A stretch of DNA of 64,000 nucleotides, taken from contig NZ_CP110395.1 of NCBI RefSeq assembly GCF_029910215.1, forward strand, positions 4,421,039 through 4,485,038, written 5' to 3'. This document shows positions 42,984-52,677 of the stretch, piece after piece (position 1 is the stretch's first letter; every line of letters begins with the position of its first letter). Made by a program: the position numbers and the translations under genes. This DNA is from Paraburkholderia sp. D15. Lineage in GTDB: Bacteria > Pseudomonadota > Gammaproteobacteria > Burkholderiales > Burkholderiaceae. The notes beneath the pieces were generated by a model that saw only the letters and a program-made list of their open reading frames with translations, made no database searches and was not told the origin of the DNA.

Positions 42984-43526
42984 TTACTTCAACCGCTGCC
43001 GGGACGCGAAGAACTCCGACTGGAACAGGCACATGCGCAGCGCATTGTGATAGCTGCCGTTGCCGAAAAACTCCTCGATCAGCTCGGCCTCGTGCCGGAA
43101 GCCGCATTTTTCGTAGACGTGAATCGCAGCCGTATTGGACTTGTCGACGATCAGATAGACCTTGCGCAGATTCAGCACGGAAAACGCGTAGTCGGTTGCG
43201 AGTTGCGTCGCGATGGTCGCGTAACCGCGTCCTTGCGCGTGCGGCGCGATGATGATCTGAAACTCGCCGCGCCGGTGAATGTAGTCCAGCTCGATCAATT
43301 CGACGACGCCGACCGTTTGGCCTTCGTTATCGATCGCCACGAAGCGGCGCTCGCGCAGGTCGTGCACGTGCTGATCGTAAAGCTGGGTCAGTTCGGAGAA
43401 GGTTTCGTACGGCTCCTCGAACCAGTAACGCATGATCTTCGCGTTGTTGTTCACTTCGTGGACGAAGCGCAGATCGGTGCGCTCGAGCGGGCGCAAGGTG
43501 AGGTCGCTGCTGCGTTCGGTGGTCAT
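42984..43526 (-). CDS. speG: Spermidine N1-acetyltransferase
   Basis: A 180-residue GNAT acetyltransferase. It begins [31 protein letters not shown], a SpeG hallmark, and has the acetyl-CoA loop [10 protein letters not shown] and the [24 protein letters not shown] end. SpeG acetylates spermidine or spermine to prevent toxic build-up. The gene stands alone on the minus strand. Distances to neighbours give no operon. Confidence 0.9.
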   Translation of the reverse strand: MTTERSSDLTLRPLERTDLRFVHEVNNNAKIMRYWFEEPYETFSELTQLYDQHVHDLRERRFVAIDNEGQTVGVVELIELDYIHRRGEFQIIIAPHAQGRGYATIATQLATDYAFSVLNLRKVYLIVDKSNTAAIHVYEKCGFRHEAELIEEFFGNGSYHNALRMCLFQSEFFASRQRLK

Positions 43527-43806
43527 TGGATTCCCCTTGAGAATTTATTGGTTTGAGCGGCGTGGCCAGTGACGGCCATGCGCGATGCAAGTTCTGGTTA
43601 GTCACGGGGCGCGGCGGGGAGTTCTTTCCGCATCGCAGGACACGACGGTACGACGCGTGGGCGAGCCGAGGCGCCACGCGGGTTTGGCTGTCAGGCGGCG
43701 GCGCGTTGTCGCAGGCGTGCCGCCACACGTTTTCGCGCATCGCGGCGGGGTTCGGGAACGGGCGGTGCTCTACAATGAAATCATGCTCTGGCAAACGGAG
43801 GCCACC

Positions 43807-43986
43807 GTGATCGAGCATTGGATTCTGGGCATTTTTCTGATTATTCCGCTGCTGATCGTCGCGTTTCTTTTCACCGACGAATTGTGGCAGGAACATCGGC
43901 ATCTGCATGACATGCGCCCCATGCACCTGAAGCCTCGCCGCATCGACTGGCGACATCCGCTGCGGCGGACGCGGCATCGGCTGTGA
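43807..43986 (+). CDS. Small single-pass membrane protein
   Basis: A 59-residue protein from a GTG at 43807, chosen because a strong GGAGG lies six bases upstream; an ATG at 43783 in frame has none. One membrane helix (WILGIFLIIPLLIVAFLF) is followed by a basic, His-rich cytoplasmic tail ending RHPLRRTRHRL. No family is recognised. Confidence 0.6.
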   Translation: MIEHWILGIFLIIPLLIVAFLFTDELWQEHRHLHDMRPMHLKPRRIDWRHPLRRTRHRL

Positions 43987-44120
43987 GGGCGGGCGGTCGA
44001 ACGTGAACGTATCAGCCGCTCGATCCGCCGAACTCGCCCGATATACCGACCTTCTGAGGTGCCGCGCTGCACGATTCGACCGTGCCGTTTAGAATGGCGG
44101 CCCGTTGAACAGGAGGTTGT

Positions 44121-44327
44121 GTGCGCAAACTGATGTCCTTGATGCTGCTGGCAGCGACCGCTGTCGCTTTCGTGCCGGCCACTGCCGAAGCGCATTCGCG
44201 CGTGGTGTGCAAACGCGTGTGGGTGCACGGTCGTGTGGTGAAACGCTGCCGCCGCGTGCCGGTACCGCACCATCACCATCATCGTCGTCCGCCGCCGCAT
44301 CATCGTCCGGCGCCGTATCACCCTTGA
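44121..44327 (+). CDS. Small secreted His/Arg/Pro-rich protein
   Basis: A 68-residue protein from a GTG with a GGAGG ribosome-binding site. The signal peptide (MRKLMSLMLLAATAVAFVPATAEA) is followed by a short basic part with two cysteines and a tail of five histidines and several PPHH-type repeats. Such tails bind metals, but no function is established. A terminator follows at once, so it is a complete single-gene unit. Confidence 0.75.
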   Translation: MRKLMSLMLLAATAVAFVPATAEAHSRVVCKRVWVHGRVVKRCRRVPVPHHHHHRRPPPHHRPAPYHP

Positions 44328-44335
44328 TGCAGCAG

Positions 44336-44360
44336 AAACCCGCCATGCGCGGGTTTTTTT
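44336..44360 (+). terminator. Terminator of the His-rich secreted protein
   Basis: Stem ACCCGC / GCGGGT followed by a seven-T run, 10 bp after the stop codon. Confidence 0.9.
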
Positions 44361-44708
44361 ACGCGTGACGCGGGGCAGCGCGGCGACGGGTGCCGCCCAG
44401 TAAGGGCGTTGCAGGGCTGCGCGGAGCAGCAGCAGCAACCCTCAGCGAACGGCCATGGCGCCCGCCCGCGCCAATGCGCACCGCCAATAAAAAAGCCTGC
44501 CGTTTCGGGCAGGCTGAAAAGAGATCCACACTCAATGCCTTGCGGGTACAAGGCAGAAGCAAGTCTAGCCGTTGAACGCGCGCCGCTGGTTTCATCGGCC
44601 ATTACAGTTATTACCGCGCAATACTTGGCGGCCCGTGGCTGCGTGTAGAGCGGCCTTGAACGACGGACCAGGCGACCGCCCATCACGCCGCGCATCGCCC
44701 AACCCGCG
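44361..44708. other. Gene-free stretch with minus-strand terminator
   Basis: About 350 bp without a gene. A hairpin AGCCTGCC / GGGCAGGCT with a six-T run on the minus strand (44487-44515) probably ends the HIT-protein transcript. Confidence 0.5.
44487..44515 (-). terminator. Rho-independent terminator
   Basis: On the minus strand AGCCTGCC-CGAAA-CGGCAGGCT is followed by TTTTT. It lies about 195 bp after the HIT gene stop. Confidence 0.8.
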
Positions 44709-45134
44709 TCAGTCCGCCCGCCAATGTGCGCGAATCCGTCTCGCCAGCGCTTCGAGCGTGTCGGCATCGGCGACATCGCGGGCATGCATGCGCAGCGGCT
44801 GGCCTTCCCAACGCGGAATGACATGGAAATGCACGTGCGGCACCGTCTGGCCCGCCGCCGCACCATTGAACTGACCGATGAACACGCCATCCGGCTTCAG
44901 CGCCGCGCGAACGGCGATCGCGAGCTTCTGCGTCATGCGCATGCAGGCCACCGTGGACGCGTCCGACAAATCGAAAATCTCGGCCGCCGCTTCCTTCGGC
45001 ACCACCAGCAAATGGCCGTCGGCCTGCGGCATCAGGTCCATGAAGGCGAGCGCCGCGCTGGTTTCCGCGACCTTGATGCAAGGTAATTCGCCGCGCAGAA
45101 TTCTCGCGAAGGGATTGCCGTTGTCGTAGTTCAT
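44709..45134 (-). CDS. HIT-family nucleotide hydrolase
   Basis: A 141-residue histidine-triad protein from the ATG at 45134. The triad HVHFHVIPRW is intact; the N-terminal part has NPFARILRGELPCIKV and the FMDLMPQADGHLLVVP strand. HIT proteins hydrolyse nucleoside phosphoramidates or dinucleotides. It lies beside, but not in, the wsp operon: 99 bp separate it from the wspR stop and it runs the same way, so read-through is possible. Confidence 0.92.
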   Translation of the reverse strand: MNYDNGNPFARILRGELPCIKVAETSAALAFMDLMPQADGHLLVVPKEAAAEIFDLSDASTVACMRMTQKLAIAVRAALKPDGVFIGQFNGAAAGQTVPHVHFHVIPRWEGQPLRMHARDVADADTLEALARRIRAHWRAD

Positions 45135-45233
45135 CGCGCGTCCTTTCCGGTTTGCTGGGGACAGAGAGGGAAATGCCGTCTTCGTCGTCATTATCCGCTT
45201 CGTCTGTTACAGCGCGCGGGCGGTTCGCTGAAC

Positions 45234-46355
45234 TCAGTCGCTCACCGCGACCTGATTTTTGCCGTCGCGTTTCGCGCGGTAGAGGCCGACGTCGGCGGCT
45301 TCGATCAGTTTCGTCACCGGCTCGGCGACCGAGGGCACCAGCGTCGCCGCGCCGATGCTGATCGTCACCACGCCGCTGGCCGACCCCGAGTGCGGAATCG
45401 CGAGATGCTCGATCGCGATGCGGATCTTCTCCGCCAGCAGCCGCAAGCCACCCGCCGACGTGCCCGGCAGCACCACCGCGAACTCCTCGCCGCCGAAGCG
45501 CGCGGCAAGATCCGGCGAGCGGCCGAGGCACGCCTCGACGGTATGCGCGACGCGCTTGAGCACTTCGTCGCCGGCAACGTGGCCATAGGTGTCGTTGTAG
45601 GCCTTGAAGTTATCGACGTCGATCATCAGGAAGCCGAGCACGGACTTGTCGCGCGTGCCGCGACGCCATTCGGCGGCGAGGTACTGATCCAGATAGCGGC
45701 GGTTCGACAGACCGGTCAGGCCGTCCGAATGCGTGAGCCGCTGCAGTTCCAGATTGGTGGCGAGCAGTTGCTGTTGCGACTGCCGCAGCGCCTGATACGC
45801 TTCGTCGCGTTGCAGCAGGTTCAGATACGAGCGCGAGTGGTAGCGAATCCGCGCGATCAGCTCGATGCGGTCCGGCAGCTTCACCAGATAGTCGTTGGCG
45901 CCGGCCGCGAACGCCGCGCTCTTCACCAGCGGTTCTTCCTTGGTGGACAGCACGATGATCGGGATGTCGCGCGTGGACGGATTCTGCCGGTACTGACGCA
46001 CCAGCGTGAGGCCGTCGGTGCCCGGCATCACGAGGTCCTGCAGGATCACCGTGGCGCGCGTTTCATCCGCGCAGCGCACCGCTTCTTCCGGCGACGCGCA
46101 GTAGTGAAAATCCACGCTCGGCTCGCCGGCCAGCGCCATCCGGATCGCCTCGGCGACGATCGCCTGGTCGTCGACCAGCAACACCATGATCGGACACTCG
46201 GATGCGGGCGGGTTGCCGAGAATGCGCGCCAGCGCGTCGTCGATCGCGAGGTTGTGGGCCTGCTCCGCGGCCAGCGCCAGCGTGTGTCCGTTCGCGTCGT
46301 CGTCTTCCGCGATGTCGTGCGCGGTAGCGTTCTGATGCGGTTTAGGAGTGTCCAT
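45234..46355 (-). CDS. wspR: WspR: response regulator diguanylate cyclase
   Basis: A 373-residue output protein of the Wsp pathway. After a 50-residue extra N-terminus, the receiver domain has acceptor Asp107 in VILQDLVMP. The GGDEF domain carries an active site GGEEF (residues 288-292) and an inhibitory I-site RSPD (279-282) at the standard five-residue spacing. It makes cyclic-di-GMP when phosphorylated by WspE, raising biofilm and lowering motility in studied pseudomonads. The ATG at 46355 was chosen over a TTG at 46388. It ends the operon. Confidence 0.94.
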   Translation of the reverse strand: MDTPKPHQNATAHDIAEDDDANGHTLALAAEQAHNLAIDDALARILGNPPASECPIMVLLVDDQAIVAEAIRMALAGEPSVDFHYCASPEEAVRCADETRATVILQDLVMPGTDGLTLVRQYRQNPSTRDIPIIVLSTKEEPLVKSAAFAAGANDYLVKLPDRIELIARIRYHSRSYLNLLQRDEAYQALRQSQQQLLATNLELQRLTHSDGLTGLSNRRYLDQYLAAEWRRGTRDKSVLGFLMIDVDNFKAYNDTYGHVAGDEVLKRVAHTVEACLGRSPDLAARFGGEEFAVVLPGTSAGGLRLLAEKIRIAIEHLAIPHSGSASGVVTISIGAATLVPSVAEPVTKLIEAADVGLYRAKRDGKNQVAVSD

Positions 46356-46424
46356 GTCGTTCAGCCAGAATGAATGTCGTTGAATCAAAACGTGCCCAGA
46401 TGCGCTCGCGCCGACAGTGTGCGC

Positions 46425-47441
46425 CTATCGCGGCCGGATCGCCGTGTCGAGCGCAGCGGCGATGCGCGGCAACGGCAGGATCGCGGCGGCGGCATCGAGC
46501 GCCGCGGCGGCTTTCGGCATGCCGTACACCGCACACGTCGCCTCGTCCTGGGCAATGGTGTGATAGCCCTTGGTGCGCATCGCCTTGAGCCCGATCGCGC
46601 CGTCGCGGCCCATGCCGGTCAGCAGTACGCCGACGGCGCGCGCCGGCCAGCGCGCCACCACGCTCTGGAAAAAGACGTCGACGGAAGGACGGTACGGCGT
46701 TTCTTCCGGTACCCGCGTGTAGCCGAGTACGTTGGGCAGCTTCAGGTGCAGATGATCGTCGGTGGCGGCGAGCAGGACGACGCCCGCCTGCGGCCGGTCG
46801 CCCTCGCGCGCAATCCGCACCGGTATCGCCGATTGCTGGTTCAACCAGTCCGCCATGCCGGCCGCGAAGGCCGCGTCCACGTGCTGCACGATCACCGTCG
46901 CGGCCGGGAAATCCTTCGGCAAGCCGGCCAGCAGCGTGGCGAGCGCGGCGGGCCCGCCCGCCGATGCGCCGATCGCCACCAGCGGCGTATCGCGATTCGT
47001 CGCGCTGGCCGGTGTCGCGGCCAGCGTCGCGCCGGGGCCGTTGCGCTCCTTGACGAGCGCACCGATGCGGTCGATTTTCGCGATCAGCATGGCGATGCTC
47101 TTGTGCGCGTCCGGACCGCTCAGCGACGGCGTATCGACAGCGTCGAGCGCGCCCGCGCCCATCGCCTCGTAGACGCGCCACGCATTCGCGCCGACGTCGA
47201 CGGTCACGATCAGGATCGCGCATGCCGCACGCGCCATGATGCGGCGCGTGGCTTCGATCCCGTCGACGTTCGGCATGACCAGATCCATCAGCACGATGTC
47301 GGGCCGCTGCGCGACGCAGAAGTCCACCGCCTGCTGGCCGTCCTGCGCGACCCAGAGCACCTCGTAGTCTTGGCGCGCCGCAAGCGCGCGGCGCAACGCC
47401 TCGATGGCGAGCGGCATGTCATTGACGATTCCGATTTTCAT
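46425..47441 (-). CDS. wspF: WspF: CheB-type methylesterase
   Basis: A 338-residue methylesterase from the ATG at 47441. The receiver domain has acceptor Asp53; the catalytic domain has the IGASAGGP serine, VQHVD histidine and GMGRDGA aspartate. It removes methyl groups from WspA and so resets the sensor. Loss of WspF in pseudomonads locks cyclic-di-GMP high and gives wrinkled colonies. It follows wspE by 16 bp. Confidence 0.94.
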   Translation of the reverse strand: MKIGIVNDMPLAIEALRRALAARQDYEVLWVAQDGQQAVDFCVAQRPDIVLMDLVMPNVDGIEATRRIMARAACAILIVTVDVGANAWRVYEAMGAGALDAVDTPSLSGPDAHKSIAMLIAKIDRIGALVKERNGPGATLAATPASATNRDTPLVAIGASAGGPAALATLLAGLPKDFPAATVIVQHVDAAFAAGMADWLNQQSAIPVRIAREGDRPQAGVVLLAATDDHLHLKLPNVLGYTRVPEETPYRPSVDVFFQSVVARWPARAVGVLLTGMGRDGAIGLKAMRTKGYHTIAQDEATCAVYGMPKAAAALDAAAAILPLPRIAAALDTAIRPR

Positions 47442-47457
47442 TCGTTTGCCCCCGTGC

Positions 47458-49920
47458 TCAGCCGTAAGCCTCGCCAATCAGATCACGCACTGCGTCGAGC
47501 AGTGCTTCGTCGTGAAAACTGCCTTTTGCCAGATAGTAGTCCGCGCCCGCATTCAAGCCGGCGCGGCGATCTTCTTCGCGATCTTTGTATGACACGATCA
47601 TCACCGGCAACGACTGCAACTGCGGATCGCGCTTGATCAGCGTGACCAGTTCGATGCCGTCCATGCGCGGCATGTCGATGTCGGTGATGACGAGATCGAA
47701 ACGCTCGCCACGCACCGCATTCCAGCCGTCCATGCCGTCGACGGCGATCGTCACGTCGTAGCCGCGCGTGGCGAGCAGCTTGCGCTCGAGCTCGCGCACC
47801 GTGAGCGAATCGTCGACCACCAGCACGCGACGCGTGGCGCGCTGCGCGGTGCGCGCCACGCCGTGCTGCGTGTGCTTCAGTTCGCCGCCCGCGACGAGCC
47901 GCTCGACCGAGCGCAGCCAGTCTTCGACATCGGCGATCAATACGGGATCGCCGTTTTCCATCAACGCGCCGGCGGTGATGTTGCGCACCTTGCCCAGACG
48001 CGGATCGAGCGGCTGCACGACCAGCATCCGTTCACCGAGGAAGCGGTCCACCACCACGCCGTACGTGTTCGGACCGTCGCCGATCACGATCATGCTGACG
48101 CTGTCTTTTTGATCGGCAGGCGGCGCGGTGTCGAGAATCTGATGCGCGGTCACCACGCCGATGCGCCGGCCGCCGAACGCGATGTGCTGATGGCCTTCGA
48201 GCAGCTCGATGTCCGCGCGGCTCACGTGCAGCGTGCGATTCACGTGCGCGAGCGGTACCGCGTACGGCTCGTCCGCGACTTCGATCAGCAGACTGCGGAT
48301 CACCGACAGCGTCAGCGGGAGTTGCAACTGCACGCGTGTGCCGAAGCCAGGCTCGTGCATGATGCGCACCGTGCCGCGCACGCGTTTGACGACGTCGTGC
48401 ACCGCGTCGAGCCCGACGCCGCGGCCGGACACCTCGGTGACCTGCTCGCGCAGCGAAAAGCCGGGCAGCAGCAGGAATTCGAGCAGTTCGGCTTCGGACA
48501 GACGCGCGGCGGTCTCGTCGCTCGCCAGCTTCTTGCGCACGATCGACGCGCGCAAGGCGTCGAGATCGATGCCGGCGCCATCGTCGGAGACGGTGATGAG
48601 CAGCGCGCCGGCCGTGTGGCGGGCGTCGAGCGTGAGCGTGCCTTCCTCGGGCTTGCCGCGCGCGATGCGCACGGCGGGCGCCTCGATGCCGTGATCGAGC
48701 GCGTTGCGCAGCATGTGGCCGAGCGGCGCTTCGAGCAGGTCGAGAATGTCACGGTCCACCTGCGTCGATTCGCCGACCAGTTGCCAGCGCACCTTCTTGC
48801 CGAGCGAACGCGCGACGTCGCGCACCATGCGCGCGAGGCCACCGGTACCGTCGCCGAAGGGGCGCATCCGGCATTGCAGCGCGGCGTCGTAGAGCTGCTG
48901 CGACAGATGCGTCGAGCGACGGTCGAAGCCTTCGAGATCGGCGAGCCGCTCGGCCACCAGTTGCTGCGATTCGGCGGTGAGCCGGCGGACTTCTTCGAGC
49001 GCCACTTGCGCGCGCGGGTCGAGCTTGAGGTCGGCGAGCGTTTCGTGCAGTTGATCGAGCGCGCGCGTGCCGTCGCGCTGGATGCGCTTGATGCGCAGCA
49101 TCGATTGCGCGAAGGGTTTCAGCCAGCGCGATTCGACCAGCGATTCGCCGGACAGCGAGAGCAGGCGGTCGAGGTTGTCGGCGCGTACGCGGAGCATGCG
49201 GCCGGGCTCGGTGCCGGTGGTGCCGGTGGTGCTTGCGGATGGTGCGACGTGCGGAGTGGGCGCGTCGTTCGTGGTGCTCGCGCGGGTCGAGGGAGAGGGC
49301 GTGCCTGCGGCGATTGTCGAGGACGCAGCAATGTCCGATGACAGCAGTGTGTTTGTCTCGCTGACGACGGCGCTTCCGGATTCAACCGGCGCGTTCGTGG
49401 GCTCCGCCGTGTTAGCTTTGGCTTCGTTGCGCAACGCTTCAGCCAGTGCATTGAACGCGGCATCCGGGTCCGCTGCCGCCGGGCTGACCACTGTCGATCC
49501 CGCGCCATTCCGGCTCGCCGCGCCATGCGGCACCACGCCCGTCATCCGGGCATGCAAGGCCGCCACGCAGGCGCTCACCGCCTCGCGCGCCGCTTCCTCT
49601 TCCTCATTGCCGATGCGCGCGATGATGTCCACGCCGCGCAGCAATTCATCGATCCATGCCGCGTCGAGCAGCGCGCGTCCTTCCTGCGCCGCCACGAAAC
49701 ACTCCTCCATTTCGTGCGCGAGCTCGACGCCGACCGGCACGCCGACGATCCGCGCGGCGCCCTTGAGCGAATGCGCGGCCCGCATGCAGGCTTCGAGCGC
49801 GGCAGCATCGGCTGGCGAGCGGTCGAGTGTCAGGAGGCCGTCATTGAGCACGCGTGCCTGGGTGCGCGCTTCCTCGCGGAACAGATCGAGCAGCGACGGG
49901 CGGTGTGGATCGTCCGTCAT
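47458..49920 (-). CDS. wspE: WspE: CheA-type hybrid histidine kinase
   Basis: An 820-residue kinase from the ATG at 49920, which overlaps the wspD stop by 4 bases; a far longer open frame upstream is only wspD antiframe. Domains: Hpt with phospho-His50 (AAHSLKGAAR), a Thr/Ser-rich linker, dimerisation, an ATPase with HMLRNALDHGIEAP, a CheW-like domain, and a C-terminal receiver with Asp747. It phosphorylates WspR and WspF in response to WspA. Confidence 0.94.
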   Translation of the reverse strand: MTDDPHRPSLLDLFREEARTQARVLNDGLLTLDRSPADAAALEACMRAAHSLKGAARIVGVPVGVELAHEMEECFVAAQEGRALLDAAWIDELLRGVDIIARIGNEEEEAAREAVSACVAALHARMTGVVPHGAASRNGAGSTVVSPAAADPDAAFNALAEALRNEAKANTAEPTNAPVESGSAVVSETNTLLSSDIAASSTIAAGTPSPSTRASTTNDAPTPHVAPSASTTGTTGTEPGRMLRVRADNLDRLLSLSGESLVESRWLKPFAQSMLRIKRIQRDGTRALDQLHETLADLKLDPRAQVALEEVRRLTAESQQLVAERLADLEGFDRRSTHLSQQLYDAALQCRMRPFGDGTGGLARMVRDVARSLGKKVRWQLVGESTQVDRDILDLLEAPLGHMLRNALDHGIEAPAVRIARGKPEEGTLTLDARHTAGALLITVSDDGAGIDLDALRASIVRKKLASDETAARLSEAELLEFLLLPGFSLREQVTEVSGRGVGLDAVHDVVKRVRGTVRIMHEPGFGTRVQLQLPLTLSVIRSLLIEVADEPYAVPLAHVNRTLHVSRADIELLEGHQHIAFGGRRIGVVTAHQILDTAPPADQKDSVSMIVIGDGPNTYGVVVDRFLGERMLVVQPLDPRLGKVRNITAGALMENGDPVLIADVEDWLRSVERLVAGGELKHTQHGVARTAQRATRRVLVVDDSLTVRELERKLLATRGYDVTIAVDGMDGWNAVRGERFDLVITDIDMPRMDGIELVTLIKRDPQLQSLPVMIVSYKDREEDRRAGLNAGADYYLAKGSFHDEALLDAVRDLIGEAYG

Positions 49921-50615
49921 CCGAGACTCCGGTTCAAGGTGTCGAAGAGCGCGTCGGCGTCGAGCAGGCCGACGCTCACGCCGCGCCACGGCGCGACCGC
50001 GCGCGTGTGCGCGGCAGCCGCCTGCGACAGCGTGGCGGGCGGCGGACCGAACGTGGCGGTCGCCATGCGGTGCACGCCGTCGACCTGATCGACGGGAAAC
50101 ACCGCGTGTTCTTCCGCGCGCGACACCACCAGCAGACGCGGCAGATCGTGACGCGCGCGCTCGTCGCGCGGGTCGTGCGGAGCGCGCGCGGCCGCCGACG
50201 AATCGAAGCCGAGCAGATGCGCAAGCGACAGGCACACCAGCAATTCGCCTTGCACGTTCACCACACCCAGCACCGCGCGATGCTGCCGGTGCGGCAGCGT
50301 GTGAATCGGCCGCGTCTGCACGATGCGTTTGAAAACCGGCGTGGGCAACGCGAGCCATTCGTCGCCGATACGGAACACGAGGAACGATTCGCTCGCGTTC
50401 TGGCTGTCATGCGAAGCGTGGGCCCCTACGCGCGCGACATGCTGCGCGAGATCCACGCGTGGGATTGGGCGGTCCAGCAAGCGCGATGCGGCCGCTTCGA
50501 ACACCGGGCAATTCAGGCAACGGACGTATTCGGTCAGACGCTCGCACGACGAGTCGCCGCGCACGCCGATGCGGTTCCAGCAATCGTCGAAGCTCGCGGT
50601 TTGCAGATCAGCCAC
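49917..50615 (-). CDS. wspD: WspD: CheW-type coupling protein
   Basis: A 232-residue CheW protein with an N-terminal extension containing a cysteine-rich CVCLNC-like pattern (CWNRIG, YVRCLNCPVF). The CheW core is FRIGDEWLALPTPVFKRIV and VLGVVNVQGELLVCLSL. It links WspA to WspE. It overlaps wspC by 8 bases and wspE by 4, so translation is coupled. Confidence 0.92.
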   Translation of the reverse strand: MADLQTASFDDCWNRIGVRGDSSCERLTEYVRCLNCPVFEAAASRLLDRPIPRVDLAQHVARVGAHASHDSQNASESFLVFRIGDEWLALPTPVFKRIVQTRPIHTLPHRQHRAVLGVVNVQGELLVCLSLAHLLGFDSSAAARAPHDPRDERARHDLPRLLVVSRAEEHAVFPVDQVDGVHRMATATFGPPPATLSQAAAAHTRAVAPWRGVSVGLLDADALFDTLNRSLG

Positions 50616-52158
50616 GTGCCGCTCCCTGTGCGCGCGACGCGCGTTGCCTCAGCAGACGCGCGCCGTCGCGGTCGCCTTCGAGTTCGAGCAGCGTCGCCAG
50701 ATGGGCGAGCGCTTCCGCGTGCTGCGGATCGAGATAGAGCGCCTTGCGATAGTGGCCGCGCGCGAGGTTTGTTTCGCCGCCGGCATCGGCGAGTACGCCG
50801 AGCAGGTAGAACGCGTCGGCTTGCGGCGCGTGCTGCTCGAGGAAAACGTTGATCGCGGTGGCGGCTTCCGTCAGGCGGCCGGCGTCGGCCAGCGCATGCG
50901 CGGCTTGCAGCGAGTCGCGCGCGGCGTTGGTGGGCGCGTTGGCTGAAACCGGCGGCAGATCAGGTGCGGGGGATCTGGATGTGAACGGCTTCAAGGTGAT
51001 GGCGGAATCGCGCCGTAGTGCCGCGGCCTCGGCGCGATGGTCGAGACGGTGGGTGTCGGCAAAGAGTGCGTTGCGCGGCATGGCGGGTGTCAATGTAGAC
51101 GTGGCGCCATCGGCCGATCTGCCTGGCTCCCCTGCGCCCGATGTCGCGCTCGAAGTCGTACGCGCCACCGGGTCCGGCCATGCGAACGGCTCGGCCGAAT
51201 ACACCGGCAAGGGCGCAAGCGCGGGCACCGGCGCATGCGTCATCGCGAGGGCGGCGGCGGTCGCGAGCGGCGCGGTGGCGCCATGCCGGTTGTTCGGCGT
51301 TTGCGCGTCCAGCGAAGCATGATGAAACGCGAAGGCCAGCGGAATTTTCGCGGATTGCATGCCGTAGCGCATCAGCAATCCCGTCTCCGCCGGACCGACG
51401 AACAGCGTGCCATTGTCGGCGAGCATGCTGTCGAGCGCTTGCAACGCACTCTGCTGCGCGTCGCGATCGAAGTAGATCAGCACGTTGCGGCAGAACACGA
51501 AGTCGTACACGCCAAGCGCCGCCGTATCCAGATGCATCAGGTTGGCGCGTGAAAAACGCACCGTGTCGACGACGCGTGATGACAGACGCCAGCCGTCTTC
51601 GGTGCGGGTGAAGTGCGCGTCGCGAAACGGGAACGCGTTGCCGCGAAACGAATTGCGGCCGTAGTGCGCGCGCTGCGCGATTGCCAGCGAACCCTCGCTG
51701 ATATCCATCGCGTCGATGCGGAACTGGCTTGCGTCGAAACCCGCGTCGAGCAGACTCATCGCGATCGTGTAGGGCTCTTCGCCGGTGGAGCAGGGCAGGC
51801 TCAGAATGCGGATGGGCAGCGCCGCGCCGCGTTCGCTGCGTTCACCTCGTTCGTACAGGCGCTCGAGCGCGAGGCGCGCGAGCGCCTTGAACGCATCGGC
51901 GTCGCGATAGAACCAGGTCTCCGGCACCACGACGGCTTCGACCAGCGCCTGCACGATCGACGGCGATGTTTGCGCGGCGTTCAGGAAATCGGCGAGCGGC
52001 GCGTCGGCGTGACCGTCCGCGCGCCAGGCCGCGGCGCGCTGGTCGACCGCGCGTTCGATCGCGCTATGACCGAGCGATGCCGCGTCGAGCCCCATCGTCC
52101 GATGCAACAGGTCGGCGAAGCGCCGGTACAGCGGCGCGTTGTCGTGATGCGCGTTCAT
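50608..52158 (-). CDS. wspC: WspC: CheR-type methyltransferase with TPR tail
   Basis: A 516-residue protein from the ATG at 52158. The CheR domain occupies the first 270 residues with VVPETWFYRD, LSLPCSTGEEPYTIAMSLLD and FVFCRNVLIYFD motifs; it methylates WspA glutamates with SAM. A Pro/Thr-rich linker leads to C-terminal TPR repeats (AHALADAGRLTEAATAIN, LARGHYRKALYLDPQHAEALAHLATLLELEG), as in Pseudomonas WspC. Confidence 0.93.
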   Translation of the reverse strand: MNAHHDNAPLYRRFADLLHRTMGLDAASLGHSAIERAVDQRAAAWRADGHADAPLADFLNAAQTSPSIVQALVEAVVVPETWFYRDADAFKALARLALERLYERGERSERGAALPIRILSLPCSTGEEPYTIAMSLLDAGFDASQFRIDAMDISEGSLAIAQRAHYGRNSFRGNAFPFRDAHFTRTEDGWRLSSRVVDTVRFSRANLMHLDTAALGVYDFVFCRNVLIYFDRDAQQSALQALDSMLADNGTLFVGPAETGLLMRYGMQSAKIPLAFAFHHASLDAQTPNNRHGATAPLATAAALAMTHAPVPALAPLPVYSAEPFAWPDPVARTTSSATSGAGEPGRSADGATSTLTPAMPRNALFADTHRLDHRAEAAALRRDSAITLKPFTSRSPAPDLPPVSANAPTNAARDSLQAAHALADAGRLTEAATAINVFLEQHAPQADAFYLLGVLADAGGETNLARGHYRKALYLDPQHAEALAHLATLLELEGDRDGARLLRQRASRAQGAARG

Positions 52159-52619
52159 GCGTGCGCCTCGGGAAACAGCAGCGCCTTGACGTGATCCGGC
52201 AGCAGATGCTCGACGCGGATCCACTGCACCAGGCCGCCCGCGTCGCTCGCGACCGGGCCGAGGTAGCGAGCGTGCGGCAGGTCGATGCCGGCGTCATGAA
52301 ACGCGTCGAGATCCAGACGCACGGTGCGCGTCGCGCCTTCGAGCAGCAGCGCGAGCAGACGCACGTCGCCCGCGTGCGGATAGCGCACCAGCACCACGCG
52401 CGTCGACATCAGTTGCGCGGCGGGGCGGCCGAGTGCGAGCGCGGGCAGATCGATCACCGGCAGCGGTGCACCCTCGTGATCCAGCACGCCCGCTACCCAC
52501 GACGGTGCGCCGGGGATCGACTTCGGCGGAGCGTGGGGCGTGAGCGGCATCAGACGCTCCACCTGCGTCGCGTCGATCACGTAGCGTTCGCTATCGAGCG
52601 TGAAGAGGATGAAGAGCAT
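52155..52619 (-). CDS. wspB: WspB: CheW-type coupling protein
   Basis: A 154-residue single CheW domain from the ATG at 52619 (MLFILFTLDSERYVID). Motifs are VAGVLDHEGAPLPVIDLPAL and the LVQWIRVEHLLP end. It bridges WspA and WspE, alongside WspD. It overlaps wspC by 4 bases. Confidence 0.92.
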   Translation of the reverse strand: MLFILFTLDSERYVIDATQVERLMPLTPHAPPKSIPGAPSWVAGVLDHEGAPLPVIDLPALALGRPAAQLMSTRVVLVRYPHAGDVRLLALLLEGATRTVRLDLDAFHDAGIDLPHARYLGPVASDAGGLVQWIRVEHLLPDHVKALLFPEAHA

Positions 52620-52677
52620 CGGCGCGGGCGGTGGCTGAAGGGGAGGGTGTCGGGCGTGGTGGACGCGGTGCTGTCCG

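Noticed and set aside
47863..49341. 492-codon plus-strand frame opposite wspE
   Set aside because: Antisense of the CheA-type gene, with low-complexity Arg/His/Glu text and no start signal.
49921..50358. Upstream extension of wspE to 966 residues
   Set aside because: The extension overlaps wspD in another frame and has no homology-like text; the 4-base overlap ATG at 49920 fits the operon.
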